Positions 24,101 to 31,709 of a stretch of 64,000 nt of DNA are shown piece after piece. Position 1 is the stretch's first letter. Every line of letters begins with the position of its first letter. The notes under the pieces were generated by a model. That model had not been told where the DNA came from. It made no database searches and saw only the letters and a list, made by a program, of their open reading frames with translations. Origin of the DNA: Mytilisepta virgata (taxonomy: Eukaryota; Mollusca; Bivalvia; Mytilida; Mytilidae). A program made the translations under genes and the position numbers. The DNA lies in contig CM051516.1 in NCBI GenBank assembly GCA_028015205.1, positions 56,300,230 through 56,364,229 of the forward strand, read 5' to 3'.

Positions 24101-25683
24101 ATGTTCTCGCCAAGCATCATCATTTTCATCCCATTCTGACAATCCCAAATCACAGCAAAAACATCTCACAATATCATGTTCCACTGAAAAATATTGATGG
24201 TGCAATATAATTTGTTAATCACCATATGTCATAGATAATCTTATAAATTAACCACCTCAAAAACCAGAAAAAAACTTACATGAAATAAGTTTACAAAAAT
24301 TCTGCTTCGTTTTACAATGAGGTTTTATTTGAATTATCATCTAAATTATTACATACATCTTTTGATAGACGGACATTGGGGGATCAACTGATCAAGATTT
24401 TTTATTTTTAATAAAATCAGTGATATCATGAGGTAAATGTTGTGCAATTTTTTATGCACCTTTGTCAAAATATATTTTTTTTTTGCCATTGTTGATTTTT
24501 GCATGTTTATTTACATGCTAAAATAGCTTGAAATCAATAAAAATACTAAAATAGCTTGAAAACACTGAAAAATATAAAATTAAAATAAAAAAAATTGTAA
24601 CTTTTGGGACTTCCTTTTAAATCCTCCTGAAAGACAGAATAAAATAAGGATTACATGAATAAGGTTCAAATGGAAATCTTACAAATTTTTGTGAATTCTA
24701 AACTTTCTAACAAGAAACCTGAAAGGTATTCTGAAGTTGGCTGCAGATAGATCTTACAATAAAAAATACATACTAGTAAAGAAAAAGCCTGCGGTGACAA
24801 GAACTCTGGCAGGCTGGACATCATTATGCGGCCAAGTTTCAAATGTGTCCATTCTATCTGATACTTTCTCCATGTGAGGATGTTTAAATACAACATTTCC
24901 AGGTCTGGTTATGGTGGACTGAATCCCTGCACTGGCTATAGATTCTTTTACTGATTTTACACTTGAAATGTCGCTAGTGGAATCTCTTACTGAAGCACTA
25001 GGAATATAACTGCTGTTATTATTAACGTAACTGCTGCAAAGGGATGGCGTAAAATGTGAACTTCCACTGATTAATAGAGAACCTGCTGTTAAACTGCCAG
25101 GAGGTCCAGAATCACACATTATTATTGATGGTTGATTTGTCTGAAATCCACTATCCTGGCTATTGTACATACCAGATTCAGATTGCTGAATAAAAGGGGA
25201 TAACCTTTGATTGGAAATGTAACCCATATTTCCTTCATTTTTATCTAAAGCTGGGACAGATCGGTTGGTTTCACAATCTAGATTATCTTTTGGTACATTT
25301 TTCTGAAAAGTATTAATATTTTCGGTTTCATTTGTTTCCATTTTTTCCTCTTGACCTGACAGTTCCCATTTCTTTTCATCATTAAATGTTTGAGGCCCAC
25401 CTTCAGGTTTCAATAATGATCGAATGAACTTACAGTCTGGATTAAGTTTAAAATGCATCTGTTGTGGATGCACATTCCGTGTCCAATCCTTAACTGATGT
25501 TCGTACTCCACAACTGAAGCAAGTAACATCCATTTCTTTTCCTTGATAATAAAACCCAGCTTTTACCAATAGAAGTGGCCAAACTGGAGCATTTGATGGC
25601 CAATTCAAATAGATGAATGTATTCTGTCGAGCTGTTTCACTCTCATATATATTTGTAAAGGGTTTCATTAAGTTTTCTGCCAT
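8980..25683 (-). CDS. Inhibitor of apoptosis protein: three BIR domains, UBA-like segment and RING (nine exons, 643 aa)
   Basis: Coding exons in transcript order: 25683-24774, 24183-24017, 22763-22637, 20895-20732, 19781-19730, 18699-18562, 17849-17715, 11255-11214, 9176-8980. All splice sites are AG/GT, and phases join without a break into 1,932 nt. BIR1 spans about residues 14-88 (Cys55, Cys58, His77, Cys84). BIR2 spans about 275-345 (Cys311, Cys314, His331, Cys338). BIR3 spans about 370-440 (Cys409, Cys412, His429, Cys436). A UBA-like region spans about 495-537, followed by an acidic linker. The RING occupies 596-630 with spacing C-x2-C-x11-C-x-H-x3-C-x2-C-x6-C-x2-C. The layout is that of XIAP/cIAP without CARD: caspase or IBM-peptide binding by BIRs and E3 ubiquitin ligase activity by the RING, in the cytosol. 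The long linker between BIR1 and BIR2 (about 90-270) is Ser/Asn-rich. IAPs are strongly expanded in bivalves, so one-to-one orthology is not claimed. The start is the first Met before BIR1 (ATCAAATGG); an upstream non-coding or coding exon is possible. Confidence 0.9.
11214..11255 (-). CDS. IAP exon 8: 42-bp microexon
   Basis: The acceptor GGTATTTCAG and donor GTATGG bound 42 nt that enter and leave in phase 1. They encode DEFMKQLEQIEPLE before the RING exon. Skipping it would keep the frame. It is inferred from splice sites, phase and coiled-coil-like composition continuing into the next exon; no transcript was available. Confidence 0.65.
13171..15706 (-). mobile_element. HINE-like element, copy C, nested and array-bearing
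   Basis: Minus-strand reading: a 31-bp 5' hairpin at 15706-15676 (AGCTCAC, GACCC-AAA-GGGTC, GTGAGCT in outline), a GTC/GTCC tract at 15660-15608, a 166-bp tandem array, then the subterminal CAGGTGAGCGACACAGG, hairpin AGGCTCT-TG-AGAGCCT and CTAG. The flanks are A tracts. Copy 2 of the host repeat has the uninterrupted site GAGATAAAAAAAAGAGTT at 32584-32600, giving a precise filled/empty comparison. Confidence 0.85.
13333..15590. repeat. Tandem array, 14 units of about 166 bp
   Basis: Units begin GGATCGGCTACAAAGTAACA at about 13333, 13499, 13665 and so on to 15493, a mean spacing near 166 bp. Variants recur as blocks. The pair at 13499/13665 resembles that at 14163/14330. The 'CAACGG' type at about 13996 recurs at 14496 and 14994. 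This suggests amplification of multi-unit blocks. Frames of about 61 codons run through each unit only because the period suits them. Confidence 0.9.
17715..17849 (-). CDS. IAP exon 7: end of UBA-like segment and acidic linker
   Basis: The acceptor TTTTTTTCAG and donor GTATGG bound an exon with phase 1 at both ends. It encodes GDFNFTPEHVLNKILDIQD, completing the UBA-like fold, then DDDDEDEKTEKQEKE. Confidence 0.88.
18562..18699 (-). CDS. IAP exon 6: first part of UBA-like segment
   Basis: The acceptor TATAATATAG and donor GTATGC are both in phase 1. The exon encodes FKDILNFGYSKKAVKMAAEE, resembling the first two UBA helices with the FGY loop. Confidence 0.88.
18906..19519 (-). mobile_element. 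Helentron-like element with tandem core (third family)
   Basis: Minus-strand reading: a T-rich 5' end near 19519 with AGCC/GGCT pairing, then GTCCGTCTGTGTCCATCTGTCCG-like sequence (19440-19478). A core of three to four units of about 150 bp follows, each with 'gttgctgaactgtgttgtac'. The 3' hairpin is GTGTCTTATAGACAC (18917-18931), then ATTTTCTAG and TTT. It sits in IAP intron 5. A truncated relative with the same 3' end lies near 9884-9990 in intron 8. Confidence 0.6.
19730..19781 (-). CDS. IAP exon 5: 52-bp linker exon
   Basis: The acceptor ATTTTACAG and donor GTATAT bound 17 codons plus one base. It encodes ARAPEVDALLQESEEAE between BIR3 and the UBA-like part. The phases (0 in, 1 out) fit both neighbours. 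Confidence 0.82.
20165..20376. repeat. Perfect 99-bp inverted repeat with 14-nt loop
   Basis: The left arm 20165-20263 is the exact reverse complement of 20278-20376, with ACTGCCATCTGAAT as the loop. Each arm is itself about two units of a 49-bp tandem repeat (GCCTTTGTACTGCCATCTGA and onward). A further diverged half unit lies on each side. It lies in IAP intron 4. Confidence 0.95.
20732..20895 (-). CDS. IAP exon 4: zinc-binding half of BIR3
   Basis: The acceptor TACTTTCCCAG enters in phase 1 and the donor GTGAGT leaves in phase 0. It encodes GDECRCHYCDGGLQHWENGD followed by DPWEQHAYYFPFCKFV. C-x2-C-x16-H-x6-C spacing is canonical. Confidence 0.92.
21395..22463 (+). mobile_element. LINE 3' fragment (end of ORF2)
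   Basis: A plus-strand frame from 21407 runs to 22267 with a single in-frame TGA at 21875-21877. It encodes the post-RT region with LLYCSEVWALPQ and the terminal Cys/His knuckle RICQLCEEGIEDEVHIIMKC. The end carries a (TTTAC)n tail at about 22447-22463, typical of a LINE 3' end. It is 5'-truncated and antisense to the IAP gene in intron 3. Confidence 0.8.
22637..22763 (-). CDS. IAP exon 3: N-terminal half of BIR3
   Basis: The acceptor ATGTTTTCAG enters in phase 0 and the donor GTTTGT leaves in phase 1. It encodes EEADRIKTFNCWPN and DIAKAGFFFTG, the start of a type II BIR. Confidence 0.92.
22787..23816 (-). mobile_element. Helentron-like element with 167-bp tandem core (fourth family)
   Basis: Minus-strand reading: TTTTTGTACCCCGCCGCA at the 5' end, a CCATCCGTCTGTC tract, then about five diverged units of about 167 bp, each with 'cccataactcc' and 'ctcagaggagttgtgtcc'. 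The subterminal inverted word TGCAGCGGGG follows, then the perfect palindrome GCTACATGTAGC and the end AATCTTG before TATATTTT. The 3' end is 23 bp upstream of the acceptor of IAP exon 3. Confidence 0.65.
24017..24183 (-). CDS. IAP exon 2: zinc-binding half of BIR2
   Basis: The acceptor ATTTTTCAG enters in phase 1 and the donor GTAAGT leaves in phase 0. It encodes HDIVRCFCCDLGLSEWDEND and DAWREHARHSPKCWYLIRVK, with canonical C-x2-C-x16-H-x6-C. Confidence 0.93.
24774..25683 (-). CDS. IAP exon 1 (first coding): BIR1, linker, start of BIR2
   Basis: The exon has 303 codons plus one base and a GTATGT donor. BIR1 contains KAGFYYQGKEMDVTCFSCG and HFKLNPDCKF; its C-to-H spacing is 18 rather than 16, so it is a divergent BIR. 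The linker is rich in Ser, Asn and Gln with no fold seen. The exon ends in ARVLVTAGFFFT, the first half of BIR2. Confidence 0.92.
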
Positions 25684-25857
25684 TTGATACTTATGGTTAT
25701 ATAACAAAGCACAAGATATTAAGAAATATTCACACACAAAAATAACTTATAATACAATTAAATGAACAAAGCTAATTTCAAAGTATTCACTATGAGTTTC
25801 CTATATATTGTAAGCAATATATATACAAAATTACAGAATATGTTATTAAAGTGTTTT

Positions 25858-26625
25858 TCAAGCAAGCAACAAATCACAGTTTAATATGTCTGAATCTTTC
25901 CAGTAAGAACTCAAGACTTTCTTGAGAATCTCTTTCTGAAAAAATCTGTAGTGACTCAAATTTTTTAGATTGTCAACCAGAAAAAATAGTTGGAGTTCTT
26001 TGTCAGCACCTTCGTCACAGGTTTTTTTATGCTGATTCCAAATGTCTTCAGTTACAAAGAAAGCGTCTGAAAATCTTCCAATATTCACCCTGATTTTGTC
26101 TGGCGTAATAAGAAAACAATAAATCAAGCCAAGCTCTCTCAATAGAGAATGCTTAAAGGTTCTGATTCTCTCAACACACGGTTCAATTGTGTTCAGAAAA
26201 CTAGATATTATACCAATAAATACTAATAAAAAACTCAAAAATTTATCTGCAAGTCTCTGGTCACTGTATTTTCTTGTTGCTCTCCTGTTGCACTTCTTAT
26301 GAAGCAAATTAAATTTATAAATCAATTTTTTTTCGTCTCTAAAGGATATAACCTCTCTTGTAGAACAGTTTAACTGAATGTCTTCAATTAAGTACCTATC
26401 CAACACAAAGTCGTTTATATTATAACTGCATGTATCAAGGATTTGTACAATTGTATAGCCAGGAGATGAAGTAACCAACTCTTCAACTCTATCAATATAC
26501 ACTATTTCTGTACCACGCTGTTTTTTGCAAAGGTGACATAAACATGATAAATGACTAGATTCTCCTAACAATACCATTATTGGTTTCCTGTATTTGCAAA
26601 TGTCATATCTGTCAATTTTGCCTTC
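25858..26625 (-). CDS. Terminal coding exon of an unrecognised gene (255 aa plus stop)
   Basis: The exon follows a strong acceptor (TTTTTTTGTTTCAG) and stays open for 255 codons to TGA. It begins with a short Cys cluster (CLCHLCKK), has a hydrophobic helix (FLSFLLVFIGIISSFL), and ends with charged helices. I recognise no family. Its stop is 172 bp upstream of the IAP ATG on the same strand. It may be the last exon of a separate upstream gene or an alternative last exon of a longer IAP-locus transcript. No upstream exon was found within the window. Confidence 0.6.
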   Translation of the reverse strand, partial: EGKIDRYDICKYRKPIMVLLGESSHLSCLCHLCKKQRGTEIVYIDRVEELVTSSPGYTIVQILDTCSYNINDFVLDRYLIEDIQLNCSTREVISFRDEKKLIYKFNLLHKKCNRRATRKYSDQRLADKFLSFLLVFIGIISSFLNTIEPCVERIRTFKHSLLRELGLIYCFLITPDKIRVNIGRFSDAFFVTEDIWNQHKKTCDEGADKELQLFFLVDNLKNLSHYRFFQKEILKKVLSSYWKDSDILNCDLLLA

Positions 26626-26697
26626 CTGAAACAAAAAAAGATATACAATGTATACATCTATCACGAATCTGCAATTCAGAATATTAAGGATGCTCGC

Positions 26698-27084
26698 TGG
26701 TCATGTTTTGATCTTTTTGTCAGATTTTCAGAATCCTCGGGTTTTGTCCATTTAAACATTAAATTTTTTGCCCATGAACCCCCACTTTTTCTTTTATAAT
26801 TCAATCATATATACCTTAAAATGGTATTTGACAAAATGTTATGAAATCCTTTTTATTTTTTCATACATGTTTGAGAGAAAAGGTTGCCAATGCAAAGACA
26901 ATGAAAAATCCAGAGAAAACCTATTTCCTGCAAATTTTCAAGGCTTTATAGCTCTAAAATGAGCACATGAACCTATATTTTTTCCTGCTTATAATTTGTT
27001 TACTATTCTAAGTTCTCTCAAGCTAAAACACCTATTTCAAATCCTATTTATATCCTATTAGACATGTTAGACCAGCGATCATCC
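26698..27084. mobile_element. 387-bp MITE flanked by TTAA
   Basis: The ends GGATGCTCGCTGGTC and (inverted) GGATGATCGCTGGTC form terminal inverted repeats with one mismatch. Both are bordered by TTAA (26694-26697 and 27085-27088). TTAA duplication is typical of piggyBac-type transposition, but the class is not proven because there is no transposase. Confidence 0.75.
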
Positions 27085-27088
27085 TTAA

Positions 27089-28407
27089 GAGGATATGATA
27101 CTTATGATGGAGCCCACAACCCATCTGCCCATACATGGTAATGCTTTATTGCCATCTATCATTCTGTTATCTTAATATACATTCTTTGCTAATCAACATA
27201 ATTATATTAGTGCTCTATTCTATATCATTCTTCAAAATCTAACCCATAAGTGAGAAAATCTCTCCCTTGACCATCATATGAGCATATAGAATTATGACAT
27301 GTATGGTATTACATGTACTACAATGATCTATAATACTATAATTATTACCATTTATCATATAATTAGTAATTACATAGATTTTGAACGTACTCATATATGC
27401 TGTTAAAATTCAGTTGTGAAAAAAAGGAAAATGGATGACAATTGCTGTAACATTTTTCAAGTATTTAGTAAGAAATTCAGATTATTCATCTTGACCATTC
27501 AATATATGTTTTTTTTTTCAATTCATTGATTTTTTTTGTTTTTTGGAAACTGTTATAAATTTGAGGAATTGCATTTGTTAACAAACTTGCGTTGGTTGAT
27601 TTTAGCATTTATTTAAAATGTTTAATTAACACTTCCTTATTTTAAGTTTAATTCATAACATTACATATAATACAATAAGACAGGAAATTTTTTAACTTAA
27701 AATGTCAAAATAACCGAAAAAAATTTAATGAATTAAACAATGACAAACATTACACACTTTTAACAGATGAAAAACCTGTGCAGTTTGGGTCCCTTAAAAA
27801 AAGTCTTGGTACATTGTAGCAACTGAGGAATGTGGACTTCACTAATGCATAAATGATTTCAATCTGTTTGAATGTTGTATTTAAAATCTTGTTTTGTTCA
27901 TTTTTTGGTTAGTTTGCTTTCAACCCTGGAGGGTATAAATGTGCATGTTTAATAATCAGATAAATTTAACAGAATAATGTATGCCTTATCACAACTCCAC
28001 AGACACATCTTAGTTTTAACACCAATTTTTCAAATATAAAAGGAACTATTTCTTTGACCTCCCTATTCCTTTAAGCATCAAACCCCCCTAGTAGTGGTGA
28101 TCCAATGTCATTGATGATTCCCCTAAAATGATTTAACACACCTGGCTAATAAATAATGACTGTTCTCTAAAATGAAAATAAATTGACTGAAAATGAATAA
28201 TTTAGTTGTTTTAACCAAGAAATGACAGCTATATAGACCTTTGAAACGTTTTTAAGCCAATTGGTCAATACTATATACATAGAATTGATTACTTAAACAA
28301 TACTTACAGAAATATTACAGTTTGAAAATCTACTATTTCTGGATTTTACACTCATATCCTTAAGGACTTATTGAGGATGTAAATGCTATTTTACTGGTCT
28401 TAAAAAA
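27089..28407. other. Intergenic stretch without a recognised feature
   Basis: AT-rich sequence with T and A runs. I found no conserved peptide, exon with plausible splice sites, or clear repeat end. Confidence 0.5.
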
Positions 28408-28589
28408 CAGGGCCGTGTTAACGAAGATGTCCTAAGACTGAGACATGTCCTAATATAGTCTTACTACATGTCCTATTCCTAAGTCATGTTATCGAAGTTA
28501 TTTAGTAAGGACATGTCCTAAAAGTTGTCCTAATGTAAGGGTGTAGAAATGGGTGTCTTAAGACCATCCTAAGATTAATTATTGTAATA

Positions 28590-30131
28590 TACTGAACCGC
28601 AAAAGAAATGTCGCACAAAATGACATGTTCACATACATTTATTTCAAAGTGACATTAATATATTTTAAATTAATTTTTACAAAATTTAATGAATGATTTA
28701 CAGTCTTTTGGTTACAATGTTCACAAAAACGTCACAATTGTCGCAACGTCACATGTTTTCAATGCTGTGCTCCCACGTCCGTTAATAACGTGTATGTCCT
28801 CCACCGGCACCAATTACTGCGGCACATCTTCGGTACATGGAGTTGATGAGCCGATTAATAAACGCCATCGGAATACGTGCCCATACTCTCTGAAACGCTT
28901 GTGAAAGTTCAGCTGCAGTTGTCGGACTTGGCTGCTCATTATTCAACCGTCTTTGAACTGCGTCCCATAAATGTTCAATAGGGTTTAAATCTGGACTCAA
29001 AGCCGGCCAATCCATAACATTAATGTTATTCTGCTGTAGGAAGTCTCTTGTGGCTCTTGCAGTATGTGCACGTGCATTGTCCTGTTGGAAAGTCTTGTTT
29101 TGATGACGTGCGAAATGGGGCTGAACATGGGGTGTCAAGACTTGGTCGATGTAACGGGCAGCTGTTACGCCATTTCCTCTGCCTGGGCCAAGGTTCTGAA
29201 AGGTGACTGGACCAAGTTTAACGTTAAGGCCGATTCCACCCCATACCATGATGCTAGGTCCTCCCCACGCGTCTGTTTCCAGAATGCAGCTGTCTTCGTA
29301 ACGTTCCCCGCGTCTTCTCCACACTCTGGTTCTGCCATCGGCTGTTGAAATGCAGTAACGGCTTTCGTCAGAGAAGATGATGTTACGCCATTGTCGATTT
29401 CGCCAATTCTGTCGCTGAGTGGCCCACTGAAGACGAGCTTGACGGTGTCGAGGAGTAAGAATAGGTCCTCTTGCTGGACGGCGACATCTCATGTTTCTAG
29501 CAGCTAATCGCCGACAAACCGTATCATCACTTATGGGTCGTCCATGTGTTCCAACAGTGTTTCTGGCAGTTTCGGCAGCTGGGGTGAACCGATTCATCAA
29601 ATGGTGACGAACAATGCCTCTATTCTGTCTAGGGGTAGTGACTTGGGGTCTACCACTCCGTGGACAGTCATTTGTGCTGTTTGTTGCATTGTACCGTGTC
29701 CGTAGACGTTCAATTGTTCGAACAGCACAGTTGAAGTCGTTGGCAATAACTCTGGCAGATTGCCCAGCATCCAATCGACCAATGGCCTGTTCTCTCTGTT
29801 GTGGAGTCAGACGTGGCATAGCTTCTGTGTCAACACTGATACTAACACTCTTTAATTTTCTCCGGCCTTTTATACCCATAAAGGAGCATGAATTTCACGA
29901 ACATTTAAGATTTAAGAAAAATTACCGCCAAGTGTGTCCCACGAGCGGTTTTAGGTACGGTCGCTCTACGATATCAACTGAAAATTATTCAACCGAAAAT
30001 TTAATTCACAGGTAATTTAATCTTACCTGGTGATGTAATCGTAATACTGATTATATAAAAATCATTAATTAATATTTATTTTGAATTTTGCTAACATTTT
30101 GAATAAGCGAGGTTTCTTTTGCGGTTCAGTA
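28590..30131 (-). mobile_element. Complete Tc1/mariner-type transposon
   Basis: Terminal inverted repeats begin TACTGAACCGCAAAAGAAA at both ends (perfect over 19 bp, then weaker), flanked by TA on each side (28588-28589, 30132-30133). The boundary is ambiguous by the palindromic TATA. The element is 1.54 kb and encloses one uninterrupted transposase gene. Confidence 0.9.
28782..29819 (-). CDS. Tc1-like DD34E transposase, intact (345 aa)
   Basis: The chosen start gives MPRLTPQQREQAIGRL, the usual first helix of Tc1 transposases; the frame stays open another 20 codons upstream. Residues 1-120 form a paired-type helix-turn-helix DNA-binding part, including CPRSGRPQVTT with the GRPR-like hinge. 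The catalytic triad is Asp in FSDES, Asp in QQDNARAH and Glu in PDLNPIEHLWD, with 34 residues between the second and third (DD34E). The length matches the usual 340-350 aa. There are no stops or frameshifts, so it could still be functional. It cuts and pastes its own element at TA sites. Confidence 0.95.
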   Translation of the reverse strand: MPRLTPQQREQAIGRLDAGQSARVIANDFNCAVRTIERLRTRYNATNSTNDCPRSGRPQVTTPRQNRGIVRHHLMNRFTPAAETARNTVGTHGRPISDDTVCRRLAARNMRCRRPARGPILTPRHRQARLQWATQRQNWRNRQWRNIIFSDESRYCISTADGRTRVWRRRGERYEDSCILETDAWGGPSIMVWGGIGLNVKLGPVTFQNLGPGRGNGVTAARYIDQVLTPHVQPHFARHQNKTFQQDNARAHTARATRDFLQQNNINVMDWPALSPDLNPIEHLWDAVQRRLNNEQPSPTTAAELSQAFQRVWARIPMAFINRLINSMYRRCAAVIGAGGGHTRY

Positions 30132-30998
30132 TATAAACAACAAGCATGGCTGCTGTGTATATGTACTTTAGAAATCGAACATACAGCATACGACAAAATA
30201 AAGTGTTTAGATACAGAGCCAGCCCTTTTAATTAAAGTTTTAGATTTGTGGTGCACAAACTTTTTGCAGGACAGAATGCCGCACAAACGTAGACAGATAG
30301 GCACACTTTAACATAAATTAACTTTAACTTTAATTAAATATATATGTGTAAAATTTCATTCTGATATTTCATTCTGTATAACACAAGAGATGTCAGAACA
30401 AAATTTATACAGTACCCCATTTTTCATGTTTGCTATTGGGAACCCAAAAAATCAAATATCTGCTGTACATCAACACTTTATTTGTGACAAATAAATATGT
30501 ATGTACAACATGTATTTTCATTTCATTCTGATAAATAACAAAAAAAATTGACTCATTGGAATTTCGGTTTCTTTTGTTGTGAACATATCTATGGACAATC
30601 ACAGGTATCGAGTGGACCCTATTATCATGATTATAGTATTTTGTGCTCTCAATTAAGTAATGATTTTAATCTAATAAATATCATGTACATGTAAGTAATG
30701 ATAATACAGTATATACACAGCTGAATTTTCATTCATTTGACTGCTGTTTTATTTTTCTTCATAAACCCTACAGTTTAGAAATGTTTTTATTCTGGATTTT
30801 TTTTTAAATATCAAAAGCTTCAGAAATAAACCAAGTGTAACATATGATTATCCTAAGAATATCTTAGGATGGTCCTAAGTTAGTCCTACCTAGGACTATC
30901 CTATGACAATCTTAACTGGAGTCTTAAGACAAATCGTAGGACATATCTTAGGACATCTTAGTTAACACATCCCCAGATTTAATTTCATAAATAGAAAA

Positions 30999-31207
30999 CT
31001 AGAAGCTCTCAAGAGCCTGTATCGCTCACCTGGATTTAACTTTTCACCTTGAGCAGGACTAAAAATTTAAGTGTTGCAGTCAATTTGGATGCCGTCTTTA
31101 AAGGGCAAAAACTCCTATATGGGATCAATCAATGATTTTGGTCATGTTGACTTATTTTAATCTATCTTACTTTGTTGGACATTTTTGCTGTTTACAGTTT
31201 GTCATTT
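30999..31207 (-). repeat. HINE-like fragment, copy D (3' end)
   Basis: The minus strand ends CAGGTGAGCGATACAGG, hairpin GCTCTTGAGAGC and CTAG at 30999-31002. The interior matches 4740-4860 and 5340-5400 of copy B with the middle deleted. The 5' end is missing. Confidence 0.65.
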
Positions 31208-31709
31208 TCTATACCGTCTTTTGGTGTGTATTAAACGCATCCCATTTTTGGCCCTTGAAAATGGAGAAAAAAAAACTTCGTGTTCGAACTTTAAAATCAA
31301 CAAGGTTCCAATTGAAACATGATTTTTTTTGGCTGCAAATTGAAGTTGGTCGTGGTTTGACTAGAAAAAGGTGTTCCACATTAATGAATTTGGCAATAAA
31401 TTCTTAAATTTTAATAAATATTCACGTACAGCAAACATGTTTTGAAGAGCAGGAAGCATAGGAACGGTGCGTAAATTTAAAACATAGTTGGAATACTGCA
31501 AACCACAAACTGACTCCAATGTCAATAAATGAAAAAATAAAAAGTAATTCAAATAATTCAATAATGCAAAAAATATTACATCTTGAAAAACTTTTTTGTT
31601 TAAATAATATCTAAACAGTCTGAGGTTCAAAGAGATGTTAAATCAGCTTAACGTAAAATCACCACTTAACAAGGATTACATTCACATGGCACATGACACA
31701 TTGGAAATT

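Larger units (their letters stand above)
28408..30976. mobile_element. TIR element with the Tc1-like transposon nested inside
   Basis: The left end CAGGGCCGTGTTAACGAAG(ATGTCCTAAG) and the inverted right end CTGGGGATGTGTTAACTAAG(ATGTCCTAAG) form imperfect terminal repeats of about 30 bp. They continue into subterminal 'tcctaaga' repeats on both sides. Removing the Tc1 element leaves about 1.03 kb. The ends resemble PIF/Harbinger or hAT termini; no clear target duplication was seen, so the class is open. Confidence 0.6.

Noticed and set aside
29064..30015. Plus-strand frames of 94 and 133 codons
   Set aside because: Antisense shadows of the Tc1-like transposase.
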